From NCBI RefSeq assembly GCF_004684775.1, contig NZ_SRIC01000006.1, positions 1-64,000 on the forward strand: a DNA stretch of 64,000 bases. The letters run 5' to 3'. Below, piece by piece: positions 60,338 through 64,000 of this stretch. Both the position numbers and the translations under genes were made by a program. Below the pieces are notes generated by a model, which was given only the letters and a program-made list of their open reading frames with translations, was not told the origin of the DNA and did no database searches. The DNA comes from Streptomyces sp. MZ04. Lineage in GTDB: Bacteria > Actinomycetota > Actinomycetes > Streptomycetales > Streptomycetaceae. Position 1 is the stretch's first letter. Every line of letters begins with the position of its first letter.

Positions 60338-61018
60338 ATGGCACAGACAGGCTCCGGAGAGACGGGCGGCTGGCTCCGTGACCAGGTCTGCGAGGGCATC
60401 CGCGACCGGATCATCTCCGGGCAACTACGCCCGGGTGACCGGCTGTTGGAACGGGATGTCGCCGAGGAGTTCAACGTCTCGCGCATCCCGGTCCGCGAGG
60501 CGATCCGCGTCCTGCTCAGCGAGGGCTTCCTGGAGGCCGCCTCGCCCCGCAAGATCGTGGTCAAGCAGCTCTCGTTCCAGGACGTACTGGACCTCTTCGA
60601 CCTCCGCGAAGCGCTGGAGGTGCTGGCCGTGCGCCGGGCCACGGAACGCGCGGAGAAGCCCCAACTCGATGCCCTGCGGCGCTTGTTGGACAGTGCCGAG
60701 AAGGCGACCCGGACCGGCAGGCCCGATCGCATCTCCCGCGCCAACACGTCCTTCCACCACCACATCGTGGAGATCGCCGGCAACGCCATCCTCGCCGACA
60801 CCCTGCAACCCCTGGAAGGCCGGATGCGCTGGCTCTTCCAGCAGGTCGACGACCCGGCCACGGTGTGGGAGGAACACCAGGCCCTCTACGAAGCCATCGC
60901 GGCCCGGGACATCGACCTGGCCGCCGACCGTGCCCTGCGACACGTACGCCACTACCGCGAGGTCGCGGTGCGGGTCCTGTTCGACGAGCGGACGGCGGTG
61001 GCGGGGGATGGGGCTTGA
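60338..61018 (+). CDS. GntR family regulator, FCD domain
   Basis: 226-aa FadR-subfamily regulator. Winged helix with VAEEFNVSRIPVREAIRVLLSEGFLE; FCD domain with DLFDLREALEVLAVRRATE, NTSFHHHIVEIAGN and a C-terminal HVRHYREVAVRVLF supplying metal-binding His residues. It lies divergent to the MFS-decarboxylase-deacetylase unit, with TGGTATACC-type sites between them. Likely a local repressor relieved by the imported compound. ATG 60338 follows GGGGAGGGAAC. Confidence 0.88.
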   Translation: MAQTGSGETGGWLRDQVCEGIRDRIISGQLRPGDRLLERDVAEEFNVSRIPVREAIRVLLSEGFLEAASPRKIVVKQLSFQDVLDLFDLREALEVLAVRRATERAEKPQLDALRRLLDSAEKATRTGRPDRISRANTSFHHHIVEIAGNAILADTLQPLEGRMRWLFQQVDDPATVWEEHQALYEAIAARDIDLAADRALRHVRHYREVAVRVLFDERTAVAGDGA

Positions 61019-61539
61019 GGTGTCAGGGGTTTGGGGTCTCGGGGGTTTGAGGCGTACGGGCGCTGGTGGTCGCCGCGCCATCTTCGCGCCGGGCGCGCGG
61101 GCTGGTTCCTCGGACCCGTTTGAAGGCGACGCGGGCGGTTGAGGCGGGGGAGCTCGGCGGGGTCAGTCTGATCGAGGCGGACTACCTGCACGGCATGTCA
61201 CCGGGCGAGGTCGCCGCGCCGAGGCGCACATGGCAATGGGCGAGTTGGCCGGACCTTTCCGAGGCCCCGCCCCGATGCGGCACCGGTCGGGCTCTTTACT
61301 CGGACCGGGGTGAGATCGTCCATTTCCACCCAAGGCGAGCCTGGCGCCAGCCGGACCGCAGTCGAGACCTTCAACTGGTCTGCTCATGACCTTGGTGAGT
61401 ATGGCCCTCCTGGCTCACCACGCGTGGCCAGTTCCGGCCGACGGGCTGCCGGTGGGGTGCAACGAGCATCGCGGCGCGGTGCTTCCGCGCGAGAATGCAC
61501 ACCAAGGATGAAGCAACTTCACCCAGGGCAGGGGGAATT
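61019..61539. other. 521-bp stretch without an intact gene
   Basis: No complete CDS is supported. The start has GGGGTTTGGGGTCTCGGGG-like repeats. Around 61115-61200 the plus strand reads VEAGELGGVSLIEADYLHG, reminiscent of a Gfo/Idh/MocA oxidoreductase segment, but it is short and breaks off. The rest looks like decayed sequence. Confidence 0.4.
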
Positions 61540-61728
61540 GTGGCGATCGACACGCGGGAGGAAGAGGCCATCCAGGGGGTCGTCGAACGCCTCGCGCACA
61601 CCTATGGCACGTCGCGTACGTCTGAAGAGATCGAAGCCGCTGTAGCCGCGGCTCATGCCGGTTTCAGTAACCGGCCCGTCCGCGATTTCGTTCCTGTGCT
61701 CGTCGAACGCAAGGGTGCTGCGAGCTCA
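61540..61728 (+). pseudogene. Three-helix-bundle dimerisation-domain protein, stop lost
   Basis: From GTG 61540, behind GGGGGA, the frame reads IDTREEEAIQGVVERLAHTY and ends with RPVRDFVPVLVERK. It matches the small (~65-70 aa) actinobacterial three-helix-bundle proteins. Just where the normal stop is expected (~61715-61730), the sequence runs into the tail of an oppositely oriented reductase fragment, and the frame continues to 62295. The protein core may still be made with a foreign extension. Confidence 0.55.
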
Positions 61729-62620
61729 CGCCATTGCTCTGTGGGCGGGGTGTGGGGTGTGGTCGTGAGGAGGTGGAGGCTGACGTGGTCGGCCCCGGCG
61801 TCAAGCTGCTCATGGACGCGGTGGGCGATGTCCTCGGCGGTGCCGTGGGCCACGATCGCGTCGACGATCTGGGCGCCGAGCGAGTCCACGTCCTCGTACC
61901 CCAGGTCGCGCAGCAGAGCGCGGCGGTTGGGCAGGGCAGCCGCTGCTGTGGTGCGAGCCGGCGCGGCGGTGTGCGAGCGGTCCGGACCCAGCACGCACAG
62001 CTGGGTGACGGCCAGCAGCGCGGTGGGTCCGAGCTGCTCTGGCGTTGCGGGTGTGTTCGACCGGCATGCCCAACAGGTTTGCGCCCCAGGTCCGTTCGGC
62101 GGCGAGTGCGAGCATGTGGCCCCGGTACGGCGCGCGAGCTGGACGGCGAGCGAGCCGACGCCCCCCGCGGCTCCGGAGATGACGACGGTCTCGCCCTCCT
62201 CGGGCTGGACGGCGTGTACCGCCCCCATGCGGTTGCTCCGACGACGTACAGGCTGCCGGCCACCTCCCATGAGACCTTCTCCAGCTTGCGTGTGAGGTCA
62301 CCGGCCTCGACCAGGACCAGTTCGGCCTGGGAGGCCCGCTTCTGGGTGAATCCGATCACCTCGGCGCCGGGCGAGAACCCGGCAAGCCCGGTGCCGACCT
62401 CCTCGATGACCCCGGCGAGGTCGCTGCCCTGCCCGGACGGGAACGTCGACGGGAACATATCCGCCAACGCCCCCGTGCGGATGACCGCCTCACTGGGGTT
62501 GATGCCGGCCGCTTTCACGCGTACGAGGACCTGTCCGTCCCCGGGCACCGGGCGTTCCACCTCGTCGACCCGCAACAGGTCGATCCCGCCGAACTCGGCG
62601 TACCTGACCGCCTGGGCATG
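61690..62620 (-). pseudogene. Chimeric pseudogene: quinone oxidoreductase 5' part joined to F420 LLM-reductase 3' part
   Basis: Minus strand, 62620-62150: an MDR quinone oxidoreductase (VDEVERPVPGDGQVLVRVK, QGSDLAGVIEEVGTG, then VISGAAGGVGSLAVQLARR in another frame). A single base seems lost in a G-run near 62230, and no in-frame ATG precedes the first homologous residues. From ~62130 to 61735 the sequence becomes a luciferase-like F420 oxidoreductase end (LALAAERTWGANLL, LGPTALLAVTQLCVL, DAGADHVSLHLLT, QWRELAAPLR), again with a frame change near 62045. Two broken genes are spliced together. Confidence 0.7.
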
Positions 62621-62661
62621 ATGTCTCTCCTTCGACTCGCTGAAGCTGACAGGGGTGTGGG

Positions 62662-63090
62662 CTACGCCCGCCGGAGTTCGAGCACGGGAATGATGCGGAT
62701 CCCGGCAGTCTTGCGCTCGTACTCGGCGAAGCCGGGGTAACGCCGCGCTTGCTCGGCGTAGATGCGGTCGCGTTCGGCGCCGGTCAGTTCGCGGACGGTC
62801 ACCTGGTAGGTCGCGGTGCCGCGTTCGATGGTGCCCTCACCGGCGGCGGTCAGGTTGCGGTACCAATCCGGGTTGGTGGGTGCTCCGCCCTTGGTTGCGA
62901 AGACGTAGACGATGTCCGGCGCGGTGTCGTGCGGGAGGTACATCATCGGGCTGACGTGCTCCTGCCCGCTCTTGCGGCCGCGGTGATGGACGAGGACCAG
63001 CGGAGCGCCCTCGAAGACCCCGCCGACCCTGCCCTCGTTCGCTCGGAACTCTGCGATGGTCTTCGCGTTCCGGTCCACTGCTTCGCTCAT
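62662..63090 (-). CDS. Deazaflavin (F420)-dependent nitroreductase family protein
   Basis: 142-aa Ddn-like split-barrel protein. Seen: NAKTIAEFRANEGRVGGVFEG, LVLVHHRGRKSGQEHVSPMMYL (F420-binding strand pair), and FATKGGAPTNPDWYRNL. It reduces quinones or other small molecules with F420H2. ATG 63090 begins the homology; the frame is open to 63150. Intact although its neighbours are decayed. Cytosolic or membrane-associated. Confidence 0.87.
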   Translation of the reverse strand: MSEAVDRNAKTIAEFRANEGRVGGVFEGAPLVLVHHRGRKSGQEHVSPMMYLPHDTAPDIVYVFATKGGAPTNPDWYRNLTAAGEGTIERGTATYQVTVRELTGAERDRIYAEQARRYPGFAEYERKTAGIRIIPVLELRRA

Positions 63091-63451
63091 GTCGAACTCC
63101 TGTCGTTCACGATCCGGGTCATGCGCTGGGAGGACGAGCTGTAGGGACAAGAGCGGGCTCTGCCTTGCGCCAGGCGGTGACGCGAACGCCGCTGCTCATC
63201 GACGCCGCTGGCGGCGGGGAAGGCCGACTGCCGCACGATTGCCTCGAGGCTCTCTCGCTGTTCGGTGCTGACGGAGGATCTCGCTTCGGCCGGCGACTTC
63301 CTGCCGGGAGGCGGGCCACTGTGATCCCTTCCCCACTGTGATCCCTTCCACGGACAGGTGCCTTCTCGGTGCCATGGGGCGTCTCGGCTCAGTAGGACAT
63401 GGCGGGACTTCTCGTACGTCGCACAGGGGTGAACAGAGCCCGGCGGGCGGC
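63091..63451. other. 361-bp stretch with a possible hydrolase remnant and a 17-bp duplication
   Basis: The minus strand at 63272-63190 reads STEQRESLEAIVRQSAFPAA, like the N-terminus of small alpha/beta hydrolases, then loses similarity. A perfect 17-bp tandem duplication (CCACTGTGATCCCTTCC twice) lies at 63316-63349. No intact gene is seen. Confidence 0.35.
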
Positions 63452-64000
63452 TCAGGCTGCGGCGGCCGAGGCCATGCGCAGCGGTGCGAGCGCGGCGCTC
63501 CAGGCGATGACTTGGTCGAGCATCGTGTCCAGGGCGGGCAGGTTGTACTCGCCGGGCTTGAAGACGCTGAAGTTCTCGAATTCGGTGATCATCGACAGTG
63601 CGACCTGCTGGCGTACGTCGGCCATCTGGAGCTCGGCGGCGACGGCGCGTAGGTGCTCGACGGCCCGGACGCCGCCGACCCCGCCGTAGGACACGAAGCC
63701 GACCGCCTTGTTGTTCCATTCGGCGTAGAGGAAGTCGAGGGCGTTCTTCAGCACGCCCGGGATGCCGTGGTTGTACTCGGGTGTCACGATGACGAACCCG
63801 TCGAACGATGCGATCTTGTCCGCCCACTGCCGGGTGTGCTCGTTCTGGTACTGGCCGAGCGACGGCGGCATGGGCTCGTCGAGGTGCGGCAGCGGGTGGT
63901 CGCGGAGGTCGAGGAGTTCGAACTCGGCGTCGGTGCGGCGTGATGCGATGTCGAGCACCCAGCGGGCGACCTGTTCGCCGTTGCGGTTGGGGCGGGTGCT
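63452..64000 (-). CDS. NADPH-dependent FMN reductase family protein (partial, runs off the window)
   Basis: The minus-strand frame is open to the window edge, so the N-terminus (FMN phosphate loop, seen partly as STRPNRNGEQVARWV) is incomplete. Further motifs: HLDEPMPPSLGQY, FVIVTPEYNHGIPGVLKNAL (flavodoxin-like P-E-Y-N motif), and FVSYGGVGGVRAVEHLR. A soluble quinone/azo/chromate-type reductase using FMN. At least 182 residues visible, near the usual ~190. Confidence 0.85.
   Translation of the reverse strand, partial: STRPNRNGEQVARWVLDIASRRTDAEFELLDLRDHPLPHLDEPMPPSLGQYQNEHTRQWADKIASFDGFVIVTPEYNHGIPGVLKNALDFLYAEWNNKAVGFVSYGGVGGVRAVEHLRAVAAELQMADVRQQVALSMITEFENFSVFKPGEYNLPALDTMLDQVIAWSAALAPLRMASAAAA

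Noticed and set aside
1-64000. tRNA, rRNA, phage attachment site or replication origin
   Set aside because: No cloverleaf, rRNA-like segment, DnaA-box cluster or att duplication was recognised by eye.

Overview
The window is chromosomal DNA of a Streptomyces or very close relative. It has about 70% G+C with G/C-biased third positions, frequent GTG/TTG starts, ATGA/GTGA gene overlaps, a conservon operon with a CYP157-like P450, an Endo H homologue, and rare TTA (bldA-type) codons. There is no rRNA, tRNA or CRISPR array. Assignments rest on reading motifs and comparing with remembered families; no database search was run.

1-27.7 kb: one 21-gene, same-strand, tightly coupled operon for a secreted heteropolysaccharide. 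It holds an initiating phosphoglycosyltransferase, a nucleotide-sugar dehydrogenase, three glycosyltransferases, two Wzz-like chain-length proteins, an O-antigen ligase/polymerase-like membrane protein, a flippase, and a pyruvyl transferase. It also has a heparinase-type lyase and a beta-helix lipoprotein. Sugar-modifying genes include a cytidylyltransferase, a C-methyltransferase, a PIG-L deacetylase, an epimerase, an RmlC-like epimerase, an AsnB and a GSA-type aminotransferase. Four of these genes carry TTA codons.

27.7-31 kb: a PAP2 phosphatase, an Endo H-type endoglycosidase lacking three residues in its active-site strand, and a P450 with a CYP51-like I-helix.

31.3-38.4 kb: a complete conservon (cvnA-D plus an EXXR-less CYP157-like P450), followed by a possibly attenuated unit made of a short leader ORF containing an intrinsic terminator, an indole/tryptophan prenyltransferase, and tryptophanase. 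These would make and release a prenylated indole. A gene remnant and a strong terminator close the unit.

38.4-52.8 kb: a trans-4-hydroxy-L-proline and probably Hyp-peptide utilisation island. An oligopeptide ABC importer is transcribed divergently from a three-part D-hydroxyproline dehydrogenase, a pyrroline-4-hydroxy-2-carboxylate deaminase, a 4-hydroxyproline epimerase, a ketoglutarate-semialdehyde dehydrogenase, a GntR/FCD repressor, and a prolyl iminopeptidase cut off at its 3' end. A recurring 12-bp motif lies in each of the four regulatory gaps and defines a probable local regulon.

52.8-64 kb: a decay zone. It contains recombinase, IS5-type and DUF6262 remnants, a broken arsenic operon (arsC intact, acr3 cut), a truncated marR before an MFS gene fused in frame to DUF1330, a chimeric reductase/luciferase-like pseudogene, and a few intact F420- or flavin-type genes. 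Inside it is a compact intact catabolic unit: GntR regulator, ACS-type MFS importer, arylmalonate-decarboxylase-like/GAF fusion, and PuuE/imidase-like polysaccharide deacetylase.

A window-wide oddity is that short tandem duplications (8-18 bp units, 2-7 copies) sit on or next to many gene ends, often including the stop codon.
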